Below are positions 53,382-61,850 of a DNA stretch of 64,000 bases, piece by piece (the stretch's first letter is position 1; each line of letters opens with the position of its first letter). The notes below the pieces were generated by a model. That model saw only the letters and a list, made by a program, of their open reading frames with translations, did no database searches and was not told the DNA's origin. The stretch comes from an uncultured Alphaproteobacteria bacterium (lineage in GTDB: Bacteria; Pseudomonadota; Alphaproteobacteria; Micavibrionales; Micavibrionaceae), in assembly GCA_937931645.1 (NCBI GenBank), contig CALHAR010000004.1, positions 62,001 to 126,000 on the forward strand, in the 5' to 3' direction. A program made the translations under genes and the position numbers.

Positions 53382-54106
53382 TTAAAATTGGAATTACTGG
53401 CTATAAAGGCCGCATGGGGCAAATGCTCATTCACGAAATTGACAATATAGACGATCTTGAATTTGCCGGTGGTATTGATATGGGTGACGATGCGGAGGCT
53501 TTATTTAACAAGGCCGATGTCGTGATTGATTTTAGTGTCCCTGACGCCACCATTACACATGCGCTTCTGGCAGCACGTACCTCTACCGCCCTTGTCATCG
53601 GCACCACCGGTATGACAGAGGCACAGGAACAAAAAATTACAGAGACCGCGACAAAAGCACCCATCGTTTATGCCGCTAATATGAGTGTCGGCGTTAATAT
53701 GCTTGCCGCCCTTGTTGAGCAAACTGCGGCGCGTTTAGGCATTGATTGGGACATTGAGGTTTTCGAAACCCATCATAACCAAAAAATTGACTCGCCTTCT
53801 GGTACGGCACTTGCCCTCGGTAAAGCCGCAAGAGCAGGCCGTTCTAAGACCATAGAAGGCGGCGGAGAGTTTGTCACAGACCGTGTCGACAAACGCAACC
53901 CAGGTGATATTGGTTACGCCGTTCAACGGGGCGGCGATGTTGTGGGTGAGCATGATGTAACCTTCTTCTCTCAAGGTGAGCGCATAACATTGGGGCATAA
54001 AGCAACCGATAGACGCTTATTCGCGCAAGGGGCATTACGTGCCGCGCGTTGGTTGAGTGGAAAAGATGCAGGGCTATATTCTATGAAAGATGTTTTAGAT
54101 TTATAA
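53378..54106 (+). CDS. dapB: 4-hydroxy-tetrahydrodipicolinate reductase
   Basis: 242 aa from the ATG at 53378, which overlaps the thioesterase stop. The NAD(P)H block is IGITGYKGRMGQML. Other blocks are VVIDFSVPDATITHA, ANMSVGVNMLAAL, HHNQKIDSPSGTALALGKAA and GEHDVTFFSQGERITLGHKA. It is a step toward meso-diaminopimelate and lysine for peptidoglycan. The longer frame from 53354 adds eight residues without support. Confidence 0.96.
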   Translation: MIKIGITGYKGRMGQMLIHEIDNIDDLEFAGGIDMGDDAEALFNKADVVIDFSVPDATITHALLAARTSTALVIGTTGMTEAQEQKITETATKAPIVYAANMSVGVNMLAALVEQTAARLGIDWDIEVFETHHNQKIDSPSGTALALGKAARAGRSKTIEGGGEFVTDRVDKRNPGDIGYAVQRGGDVVGEHDVTFFSQGERITLGHKATDRRLFAQGALRAARWLSGKDAGLYSMKDVLDL

Positions 54107-54122
54107 GTGAAATAAATATGAT

Positions 54123-54650
54123 TTAACTCACGCCTTCTTTTTTTAGAATAGTTTTCTTTAAATCAACACCCCAGCCATAATTACCAAGGCCGCCACCACG
54201 TTGCACAACACGATGACACGGCACGACCAAAGATACGGGGTTTTGCCCTACGGCAGAGCCTACAGCGCGCGATGCTTTTGGACGTCCAATATCATTGGCC
54301 ACATCGCCATAGCTAATGACCTGCCCCCTTGGAATATGAAGCAACGCTTCCCATACCTCACGTTGAAATTCCGTCCCGCGTAAGTCTAGTTGAATATCGT
54401 TTAATGTATCTTGGTCCCATGCCTGCATAATCTTGGCAACAACATCTTCGGTCTGCGCGTCATCACGCATCAATGTAGAAGTTGGAAAAAATTCAGTCAT
54501 ACGCGTAAAGCCATCACCTTTATACGCTCCCTCTTCTTTACTCACCATAAAGCCGAGCCAACAAACACCCTTGTCACTTTGCGCCACAACAATTTGACCA
54601 ATTAATGTATCATGTAACCCGTAAATAATTTTATCGCTGATTTTCTTCAT
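54123..54650 (-). CDS. ogt: methylated-DNA-[protein]-cysteine S-methyltransferase
   Basis: 175 aa. The suicide-cysteine motif is VPCHRVV, preceded by REVWEALLHIPRGQVISYGDVANDIGRPKASRAVGSAVGQNPVSL, the full AGT domain. It removes alkyl groups from O6-guanine. The N-terminal part (QIVVAQSDKGVCWLGF) is the short Ogt-type domain without an AraC helix, so it is Ogt and not Ada. It is convergent with dapB. Confidence 0.94.
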   Translation of the reverse strand: MKKISDKIIYGLHDTLIGQIVVAQSDKGVCWLGFMVSKEEGAYKGDGFTRMTEFFPTSTLMRDDAQTEDVVAKIMQAWDQDTLNDIQLDLRGTEFQREVWEALLHIPRGQVISYGDVANDIGRPKASRAVGSAVGQNPVSLVVPCHRVVQRGGGLGNYGWGVDLKKTILKKEGVS

Positions 54651-54709
54651 AAATTTGAGTATAAAGAGAGTCTATCAATAACGGCAAGCGCAATCATAAA
54701 GGTTATCAA

Positions 54710-55234
54710 ATGTCTGAAAATAAAGAAAAAATCCACATCATCGCAACAGGTGGTACGATAGATGGCGTATATGACCCATCTTCAGAAAGAAAAGTAACAG
54801 GAACTAAAAGTAGCATTAGGGCTTATCTTGAAAAAACGATAGCGCCACATTTTTCTATTGAGCTCAATGAAATTATGATGATCGATAGCTTAGATATGAC
54901 AGACAATCACCGAGAAAAAATTGTTGACGCTATCAATGCCACTGAAACGAAAAAGATATTAATCACTCATGGTACAAGTGCTATGGTTGAAACGGCTCAA
55001 TTTATTAATAAGAACATAACAGATAATAATAAAACAATCATATTGGTCGGTGCGATGATTCCTTTAGAAGGGTTTTACCCTACTGATGCGCCGTTTAACT
55101 TAGGATACGCCATTGCACAAGCACAAACACGTGATGCCGGTATCTATCTTTGTATGAACGCGCAATGCTTTACCCCCGACAACACCACCAAAAATATAGA
55201 CGCCGCCCGCTTTGAATTTAAAGATGAAACATGA
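54710..55234 (+). CDS. short asparaginase-like protein
   Basis: 174 aa, about half the length of a normal L-asparaginase. It has HIIATGGTIDGVYDP, with the first nucleophile threonine, and LITHGTSAMVETAQFIN, with the second catalytic T-x-x-x region (TxGTDT/S type), then VGAMIPLEGFYPTDAPFNLGYAIA. The C-terminal domain is absent and no frameshift relic was noticed downstream, so it is probably a genuine one-domain form. It overlaps nth by four bases (ATGA), an unusual partner. Confidence 0.84.
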   Translation: MSENKEKIHIIATGGTIDGVYDPSSERKVTGTKSSIRAYLEKTIAPHFSIELNEIMMIDSLDMTDNHREKIVDAINATETKKILITHGTSAMVETAQFINKNITDNNKTIILVGAMIPLEGFYPTDAPFNLGYAIAQAQTRDAGIYLCMNAQCFTPDNTTKNIDAARFEFKDET

Positions 55235-55863
55235 AAAAAGAAAACATCATTAAACTTTTTAAAACGTTTCAAGCGATTGAACCTGAACCCAAAGGTGAGC
55301 TGGATTATACCAACCCCTTTACCTTGTTGATTGCCGTTCTTTTATCGGCGCAAGCCACAGATATCGGCGTCAACAAAGCGACCCCTGCCCTTTTCGCCGC
55401 CGCCGATACGCCAGAAAAGATGCGCGCTTTGGGCGAAGATAAAATTCGTGATTACATCAAAACTATTGGTTTGTTCAACACGAAAGCCAAAAATATTTAT
55501 AAGCTATCGCAAATTCTCATCGATGAGCATAATAGCGAAGTCCCTCAAGACCGTGATATATTGGTCACGCTTCCTGGTGTCGGGCGCAAAACCGCCAATG
55601 TAGTTTTAAGTATGGCGTTTGGTATTCCGACCATTGCCGTTGATACGCATATATTCCGCGTTTCCAACCGTACAGGGTTAGCCAAAGGCAAAAATCCTGA
55701 CCAAGTCGAAGCCAAGCTAGAAAAAGTTGTGCCTGATGAGTTTAAGTTTCATGCCCATCATTGGATGATTTTACATGGGCGGTATATTTGTAAAGCGCGT
55801 AAGCCAGATTGCGGCAACTGCCCCGTTTATGATTTATGCGCCTTTAAGGACAAGTCGGCATAA
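55231..55863 (+). CDS. nth: endonuclease III
   Basis: 210 aa DNA glycosylase/AP lyase. Helix-hairpin-helix LPGVGRKTANVVLSMAF, catalytic aspartate in VDTHIFRVSNRTGL, and C-terminal cluster cysteines CKARKPDCGNCPVYDLC (C-x6-C-x2-C-x5-C). It removes oxidised pyrimidines. It is coupled to the asparaginase-like gene upstream. The 3' end overlaps the opposing lipoprotein gene by 37 bases. Confidence 0.96.
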   Translation: MKKENIIKLFKTFQAIEPEPKGELDYTNPFTLLIAVLLSAQATDIGVNKATPALFAAADTPEKMRALGEDKIRDYIKTIGLFNTKAKNIYKLSQILIDEHNSEVPQDRDILVTLPGVGRKTANVVLSMAFGIPTIAVDTHIFRVSNRTGLAKGKNPDQVEAKLEKVVPDEFKFHAHHWMILHGRYICKARKPDCGNCPVYDLCAFKDKSA

Positions 55864-56390
55864 ATATCACTAAAGCCATTATCAATCGCGCGACGACGCT
55901 CTTGAATAACAGTCTGCACACATTGCCATTGTACAGGGTCCACCACCGCTTGCGTTCCATCAAGAACCGAGCGACGTTGACGAATTTCAAAATGAGAAAC
56001 CGATTGTTTCGCTCCTTTATTTTTCAAGTAAACATCTAACACACAGCCTTGCGTTCGGTATTGCCAAATCGCATTACGTCCATCTTTACGTTCTAAATCA
56101 GGAGTAGAAAATGCCAGCTTTACTTCATTAGAGCTCAGCTTTTTAATATTATTAGGTTTTTGCAATATAGCCATCTGCAAAGCATAACCATAGCGCACCA
56201 AGTCTGACTTGCTGAGTTGTTGTAAATTAGCAGGCTTCTCAGAAAAATCTAAAAACTCCGTGCTTTCATTACAGCTACCGACCAGAAATAAACTAAGACA
56301 AAGCGCCAATAGAGACACTCTCTTTTGATGCTTCAGAGATAGAAATACCCCACAAAAAAGCGACGAACCGAACACAAAGGCTCGGTTCAT
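55827..56390 (-). CDS. putative lipoprotein of unknown function
   Basis: 187 aa from the ATG at 56390. After a basic start and hydrophobic core comes the lipobox LVGSC. The mature part contains QYRTQGCVLDVYLKNKG and VDPVQWQCVQTVI, probably with a disulfide. An upstream in-frame ATG at 56435 adds 15 residues that do not improve the signal. It lies in the bactofilin direction and may be cotranscribed with it (96-base gap). Confidence 0.75.
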   Translation of the reverse strand: MNRAFVFGSSLFCGVFLSLKHQKRVSLLALCLSLFLVGSCNESTEFLDFSEKPANLQQLSKSDLVRYGYALQMAILQKPNNIKKLSSNEVKLAFSTPDLERKDGRNAIWQYRTQGCVLDVYLKNKGAKQSVSHFEIRQRRSVLDGTQAVVDPVQWQCVQTVIQERRRAIDNGFSDIYADLSLKAHKS

Positions 56391-56485
56391 CTTATCTTTC
56401 GCTTTTTGCAGTATGCTTTGGTTTAACCTGGGCATTTGCGAAACTCTTTTTGTAATTAATACGCTTGTTACTTAAAGGCAGTAAA

Positions 56486-57373
56486 TTATTCGGCTGCCTG
56501 TGCTTTATCACTAAAAGGAAGCTCAGCACCATTATTTTGCGTTGCTTTCTTTGCTTTTGGCGCAGACTTACCATTTGTCTTTTTAACCGCATTCGCTGAT
56601 CCAATTGGGCTTACTGCTCCATCAATCACCGCGCCTGCTTCCATTGACAGCTCTTTATAAGAGATAGAACCAACAACAATACCTGTTGATTCAATCGTCA
56701 AACGACCACTCACCGTGATGTCGCCTTCAAAACGACCCGCGATATTCGCTTCATCAATTTCAACAGTTCCTAAGAAAGCACCGCTTTCATAAACATCAAG
56801 AACACTGGCCCCTTTTAATGTGGCTTCGATTGTTCCTTCAACGATCAAATGTTCACAAGACTCAATCTCACCAGACATTGTGATGCCTTGACCGATAACA
56901 AGCTTACGACCATTTTCGCTTTGGTTTTGTGATGCGTATGGGTTGCTCGCCGCTGTATTGGCGGCGTATGAACCAGGATAGCTAGGGCGGGCTGTCGCTG
57001 TTTGTGCGCCAGGGCGTTGGAAGTTATTACCTGGGATATTCACATCGCGGTTTTGCGCTGTTGGCTTTGCCGCTTCTGCTGGTGAATTATCTTTCGTTTG
57101 TGGTTCTGGGTTATTCATGGAGGTAACTTCCTTTTCGTTATAGATTGTTGTTTCGTTTATATTTGAATTATTCTGCACTTCTATTGGCATGTTTTTATTC
57201 TGATTTGCTAAATCTCCAGACACAGGCAAGGCCTCTTGAGATTTTGCATATCGTTGAACCGCTGAGCTTTCAACTCTATTTTGATATTGCTTTCTTTCTG
57301 CTCCATCAACCGACGATTCACGCGTCTTATTAGACATATTTTTCTTTGCGGTCGATGCTGCACGATGGAACAT
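56486..57373 (-). CDS. bactofilin-like polymer-forming cytoskeletal protein
   Basis: 295 aa. The central DUF583 beta-helix runs from about residue 155 to 255 (KLVIGQGITMSGEIESCEHLIVEGTIEATLKG, then GAFLGTVEIDEANIAGRFEGDITVSGRLTIES, TGIVVGSISYKELSMEAGAVIDGAVSPIG). Bactofilins polymerise on the membrane to organise cell shape, stalks or chromosome handling. The N-terminal ~150 residues are long and disordered (Q-, N-, P-rich) and the C-terminus is basic and alanine-rich. No peptidase of the LmdC type is adjacent. Confidence 0.92.
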   Translation of the reverse strand: MFHRAASTAKKNMSNKTRESSVDGAERKQYQNRVESSAVQRYAKSQEALPVSGDLANQNKNMPIEVQNNSNINETTIYNEKEVTSMNNPEPQTKDNSPAEAAKPTAQNRDVNIPGNNFQRPGAQTATARPSYPGSYAANTAASNPYASQNQSENGRKLVIGQGITMSGEIESCEHLIVEGTIEATLKGASVLDVYESGAFLGTVEIDEANIAGRFEGDITVSGRLTIESTGIVVGSISYKELSMEAGAVIDGAVSPIGSANAVKKTNGKSAPKAKKATQNNGAELPFSDKAQAAE

Positions 57374-57610
57374 ATATAACTCCTATTTCTTACATACTTT
57401 ACTAAAAAAGCATTCATTGCCGTTCGTTTGAATAAGGCAGTGTTATCAAATCCAATACCCTTTCGCAAGCACGAAATGAAGGGTTTTGCTCATTTTTTAT
57501 GTACAAAGTACCAAAGCTTTTGATTTATTTATACTTTTTCACACTCCCTTGACAGTGGATGAAAAAATGCGAAGATGGCTCCATCATTCATAAAATTGGA
57601 AAAACACGCT

Positions 57611-58687
57611 ATGTCATTGAGAGTAATAGAAATTTCTGCTCCAAATACCGCTTCTAACAAGATTCAAGAGCTTGCCGAGCGTTACGAAGCCATTGATTGC
57701 TGGCACAGCAAGCGAAATAGCTGGTTTAACAAAAATGAAGATAAACGCGAAACCACACGTATTCTAGTAGATGTCCAAAACCAGCAAGATATGCTAGATG
57801 CCCTACAACGCGCCGTCAGCAACAATGAGGGTTGGCGTATCATTCTGCTGCCGGTTGAGGCCACCCTGCCAAGACTTGTAGAAGAAGAAAAAAAACCAGA
57901 GGATAACAATCCCGATACAATTAAACCCAAAACCGTGGGTAAATTTAAAATTAAGAATATCTTACGTGGTTCCGTCACACGTGAAGAACTGCATGACGAC
58001 ATGGAAAAAGGGGCTTCACTGACGGTTGATTTCCTATTACTCGTCGTCCTTTCTTCTTTAGTGGCAGGGATCGGGCTTATCTATAGCGACGTTGCCGTTA
58101 TCATTGGGGCGATGGTGATTGCCCCTCTCTTAGGCCCAAATCTAGCCTTAGCCTTTGGTGCAGCACTAGGCGATAAGCCTTTGATTTTAAAAGCTATAAA
58201 AACAAACTGTATCGGCATTGGATTAACATTAATCATATGCTTTGTTGCAGGCCTCTTTATCTCTCACGATATTGTTTTACAAAGTACAGAAATGATGAAT
58301 CGCACGAATGTCGGTTTTGCCAGTATCGTCTTGGCTCTCGCCTCTGGCGCGGCGGCGGTGCTATCCTTGACCATGGGCGCATCCAGCGCACTTGTCGGCG
58401 TGATGGTTGCGGTTGCGCTTATGCCACCTGCCGTTACGTTGGGCGTCACATTAGGCAACGGACAACTTGGCTTGGCCTATGGTACATTCTTACTTCTGGC
58501 AACCAATATCGTCTGTGTGAACCTATCAGCGCAGGCCATCTTTCGTTTGAAAGGCATCAAACCTCGCACGTGGTATGAAGAAAAGAACGCCAAAAAAGCC
58601 TCTAAGATTAATGGCTTTATCTGGCTGGTCATGCTCGCCGTCTTGGCTATACTCATTTGGTTAAAACAACAGCATGTGGGAGGCTAA
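57611..58687 (+). CDS. DUF389/TIGR00341 membrane protein
   Basis: 358 aa from the ATG at 57611. An N-terminal cytoplasmic domain (to about residue 130) is followed by DUF389: DFLLLVVLSSLVAGIGLIYSDVAVIIGAMVIAPLLGPNLALAFGAALGD and SIVLALASGAAAVLSLTMGASSALVGVMVAVALMPPAVTLGV, at least six transmembrane segments. The function is unknown; members are membrane proteins sometimes near transport genes. A start at 57575 adds 12 residues and has no ribosome site; neither start has a strong one. TTGACA occurs at 57549 without a clear -10. Confidence 0.9.
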   Translation: MSLRVIEISAPNTASNKIQELAERYEAIDCWHSKRNSWFNKNEDKRETTRILVDVQNQQDMLDALQRAVSNNEGWRIILLPVEATLPRLVEEEKKPEDNNPDTIKPKTVGKFKIKNILRGSVTREELHDDMEKGASLTVDFLLLVVLSSLVAGIGLIYSDVAVIIGAMVIAPLLGPNLALAFGAALGDKPLILKAIKTNCIGIGLTLIICFVAGLFISHDIVLQSTEMMNRTNVGFASIVLALASGAAAVLSLTMGASSALVGVMVAVALMPPAVTLGVTLGNGQLGLAYGTFLLLATNIVCVNLSAQAIFRLKGIKPRTWYEEKNAKKASKINGFIWLVMLAVLAILIWLKQQHVGG

Positions 58688-58711
58688 TAACTAAGAAAGC
58701 GTACATGAGTA

Positions 58712-60607
58712 TTAGGTTTCATTAAAGAACCCATAGATTTTCTCGGCCATCGCTTGCGATACCCCCTCAACGGCGCATAAATCTTCAATCCCCGCGCTTG
58801 CTACACCCTTGGCAGAACCAAAATGTAGCAATAATGCTTTTTTACGCTTTGCACCAATCCCTGTAATCTGGTCGAGCGGTGATTTAGAAATATCATTCTT
58901 ACGCCTTTTCCGATGTGCACCAATGGCAAAGCGATGCACCTCATCTCGTAATCTTTGTAAATAATGTAGCGTCGGGTCATGGATTGGCAGTTGGAACGGG
59001 TCTTTACCCTCAACAAAAAACTGCTCCCTTCCCGCGTGACGCCCCTCATGTTTGGAAATTCCGACCACCATTAAATCATCATAAATACCAATTTCCTCGA
59101 GCGTTTCTTTCACCACATTAAACTGCCCCAAACCACCATCAATTAATAATAGATCTGGCCAATCATCACCTTGCTTATCAACATTATCCTTTAACGCACG
59201 GGTGAAGCGCCGCGTCATTACTTCGCGCATCATGCCATAATCATCACCCTCTTTAGCTTCACGTATATTAAACTTACGATACGCCGCTTTGCGGAATCCT
59301 TCAGGACCCGCCACGATCATTCCCCCCACCATATTGGTGCCTGAAATATGTGAATTATCATAGACCTCTATCCGCTTCGGCACGTCCTCCATCTCAAACA
59401 ATTTCGCAACACGCTCTAAATGTTTGGCTTCTCCGGCTCGCTCCGCCAAATGACGCTTTAAGGCTCCCGTCGCATTCGTCAAAACAAACTCAACCAGGCG
59501 TTTACGTTTTCCGCGTACTGGTTTGAAAATATTAACTTTTCCTTGATCTCGCCGTGTGGTTAAAGCTTCTTCTAACAGGCTCACCTCGTCTGGCTTGTGA
59601 CTGACAACAACCTCCTTAGGCACAGGCTTATTCTCGTAAAATTGCGCTATAAAATTTGTAAAAATACGTCCAATTGTTTCCTCAACATCATGGCGCGGAA
59701 AATACGCACGGTTGCCGTAATTCTGCCCACCACGAAAAAAGAAAACCTGCACGCAACTCTTGCCCTCATTTTGGGTCAAGGCCATCACGTCAACATCGCC
59801 TATCCCTTCTAAATTAATATCCTGCTTGGATTGTATCGCGGCTAAGGCTTTAATACGGTCACGCAACTCCGCCGCCTTTTCAAAATCTTCCTCGTCACTC
59901 GCGGCCTGCATATTGGCCGAAAACATGTCCTGCACCGCACGGCTTTCTCCTGATAAAAACTGCCGCGCTTGGTTCACCTGCTCGGCGTAATCTTGCTGGG
60001 AAACTTTATCAACACAGGGCGCAGTGCATCGCTTAATATGATACTGCAAACAAGGCCGCGTTCGATTTGCAAAAACGCTGTCAGAACAATTTCTTAACTG
60101 AAAAACCCGTTGCAAAATCTGAATAGTATGATTAACCGCCCCCGCAGATGCAAAAGGTCCAAAATATTCACCGCCGCCTTTTTGATTGGCTTTTTTACGT
60201 ACCCCACGATGCTTCTTTATTTGTGAAAATTCATGGTCACCCGTAATCAAAATATACGGGAAAGATTTATCATCGCGCAGTAAAATATTATAGCGCGGTT
60301 TCAGCTTTTTAATCAGGTTAGATTCAAGGAGTAACGCCTCAACTTCCGTATGCGTATTCACAAATTCCATCGTCACCGTTAACGCCACCATCCGTTTCAG
60401 GCGCATCGGCAATTTATCAACATGGGTATAGCTCACCACCCGCTTTTTAAGGGCTTTGGCCTTGCCCACATATAATATGTCACCATTCTCGCTAATCATG
60501 CGGTAAACCCCCGGCGTGGCCGGCAGAGTCTTCACATAGCCGCGGATAACGGCCGCTCCGCGCTCCAACGGAGTCTGACTTTTAGGTTTTTCAGTGTTTT
60601 TTGGCAT
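58712..60607 (-). CDS. uvrC: excinuclease ABC subunit C
   Basis: 631 aa. The N-terminal GIY-YIG nuclease has GVYRMISENGDILYVGKAKALKKRV. The UVR helix DEEDFEKAAELRDRIKALAAIQ follows, then the RNase H-like nuclease with IEVYDNSHISGT and LLIDGGLGQF, and two helix-hairpin-helix motifs (LDQITGIGAKRKKALLLHFGS and DLCAVEGVSQAMAEKIY). It makes both incisions in nucleotide excision repair. Length and domains are complete. Confidence 0.97.
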   Translation of the reverse strand: MPKNTEKPKSQTPLERGAAVIRGYVKTLPATPGVYRMISENGDILYVGKAKALKKRVVSYTHVDKLPMRLKRMVALTVTMEFVNTHTEVEALLLESNLIKKLKPRYNILLRDDKSFPYILITGDHEFSQIKKHRGVRKKANQKGGGEYFGPFASAGAVNHTIQILQRVFQLRNCSDSVFANRTRPCLQYHIKRCTAPCVDKVSQQDYAEQVNQARQFLSGESRAVQDMFSANMQAASDEEDFEKAAELRDRIKALAAIQSKQDINLEGIGDVDVMALTQNEGKSCVQVFFFRGGQNYGNRAYFPRHDVEETIGRIFTNFIAQFYENKPVPKEVVVSHKPDEVSLLEEALTTRRDQGKVNIFKPVRGKRKRLVEFVLTNATGALKRHLAERAGEAKHLERVAKLFEMEDVPKRIEVYDNSHISGTNMVGGMIVAGPEGFRKAAYRKFNIREAKEGDDYGMMREVMTRRFTRALKDNVDKQGDDWPDLLLIDGGLGQFNVVKETLEEIGIYDDLMVVGISKHEGRHAGREQFFVEGKDPFQLPIHDPTLHYLQRLRDEVHRFAIGAHRKRRKNDISKSPLDQITGIGAKRKKALLLHFGSAKGVASAGIEDLCAVEGVSQAMAEKIYGFFNET

Positions 60608-60716
60608 TACTTGTGGAATTTAAGGTACTTACCCCCATTTCGCAACTTGCACTTTATCAAAAACTTATTTAAACCTTATATCGTCTTTGAAATACACGTA
60701 TCTCAAGACAATCTAT

Positions 60717-60816
60717 AAGGGTTATGCTTTCTTTTTAGGCAAGACGTCAGAAGCGCCGCGTATAACAAATACGCAAGCGACGTAACAACGAAGCATAAGA
60801 AGAAATGATAACCCTT
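60717..60816. repeat. MITE-like element directly upstream of tRNA-Leu
   Basis: Inverted ends AAGGGTTAT (60717-60725) and ATAACCCTT (60808-60816), with pyrimidine/purine-rich inner flanks, surround a core hairpin GCGTAT-AACAA-ATACGC and outer ACGTC/GACGT arms. The core matches the element at 49513 in the pattern GAAG...GTAT...AATAC.CAA.C.AC...CAACG. Confidence 0.66.
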
Positions 60817-60819
60817 AAA

Positions 60820-60904
60820 GGGGCTGTGGCGGAATGGTAGACGCTGCAGACTTAAAATCTGTTGTCCTTTGGACGTGGGGGTTCAAGTCCCCCCAGCCCC
60901 ACCA
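60820..60904 (+). tRNA. tRNA-Leu (anticodon UAA)
   Basis: Acceptor GGGGCTG (60820-60826) pairs with CAGCCCC (60894-60900). The anticodon stem GCAGA/TCTGT with loop CTTAAAA gives UAA. A long variable arm (TGTCCTTTGGACG) and T-loop GTTCAAG mark a class II tRNA. Discriminator A and an encoded CCA (60902-60904) follow. It starts three bases after the palindromic element. Confidence 0.96.
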
Positions 60905-61008
60905 CAATTAAATCAACACAATTTCTCTTTACATATATACGGGCAAGTTGTATTGTCTACTACAACATAAAAACACGTATAAACTAAGTAAATTAAGGAG
61001 TAAGAAGC

Positions 61009-61791
61009 ATGGTAGACGCAGAAAACACTGATGCGAAAGGACGTCAATTCGCTTTAGCTCAAGAATTTGGTATTCACGCTGTCGATATGGGCACCAAATC
61101 ATTTGATGTGGGAGGGGGGACGCATATAAGTATAGACCGTTCAGCGGATAGTACCTCTATGACGATACATTTGGCACCAGGTGATAAAATATTTTGTGAT
61201 GACTCAATGGGAGGCGGACAAACTGACGAAGGTATAAAAGTTAGATCAGGAGCACGTTCTATTATCAGACCAATACAATCTGTTTTTAGAAGATTGAGCG
61301 GTGAAAAAGCTTTAATGCGTTCCTTTGAAAATGTAACGAATGTAGAACAGACATTTACTTTAAAATCATCTGGTTCAACAATTGTTGCTATTGATTTAGA
61401 AAAAGCCGGAGGTATGGTTAAATCACAACTAGGGTCTTTTGTTGCTGGTATGGCAGGTAAAAGAAAAGAAAAAACAAAAGTTGGAATCTCTTTAAAACCG
61501 TGGACAAATATTTTAGCTGGAGATCGTATAATACGGCAAAAAGTTCAAGGAAAACGCTATGCATTTTTTGGAACGAATGGAGCTTTAAGTCTAAAAAAAC
61601 TTGAGCCAGGGGAAAGAACTCTAGTATGTGCACAGCATTTCTTAGCTTCAAGCAGTTCAATTTCAAGAGGTTTCGGAATGAAGTTTCACTTTCTTTCAAA
61701 AGTAATGCACGGTGATAATTTACTTTACTTAAAGTTGAAGAATAAAGGAAAAAAAAGCGGCTATGTGTTAATAGCACCTTCAAATAATTAA
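61009..61791 (+). CDS. AIM24/TIGR00266-like beta-rich protein
   Basis: 260 aa. Features reminiscent of the family: MTIHLAPGDKIFCDDSMG, RPIQSVFRRLSGEKALMRSFENV, GSTIVAIDLEKAGGMVKSQLGSFVAGM and YAFFGTNGALSLKKLEPGERTLVCAQHFLASS, in the family order. It is a beta-sandwich of unknown function. AAGGAG lies about 12 bases before the ATG. TTGTCT (60953) and TATAAA (60978) may be a weak promoter. GTTGTA-N8-TACAAC (60947-60966) overlaps its -35, and a similar GTTGTATT stretch occurs upstream of the 61851 gene. Confidence 0.8.
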   Translation: MVDAENTDAKGRQFALAQEFGIHAVDMGTKSFDVGGGTHISIDRSADSTSMTIHLAPGDKIFCDDSMGGGQTDEGIKVRSGARSIIRPIQSVFRRLSGEKALMRSFENVTNVEQTFTLKSSGSTIVAIDLEKAGGMVKSQLGSFVAGMAGKRKEKTKVGISLKPWTNILAGDRIIRQKVQGKRYAFFGTNGALSLKKLEPGERTLVCAQHFLASSSSISRGFGMKFHFLSKVMHGDNLLYLKLKNKGKKSGYVLIAPSNN

Positions 61792-61850
61792 AATCATTCC
61801 CTACCAACTAAAATCAATAATATTTTTACTATTTGCTACGCACATCTGAA

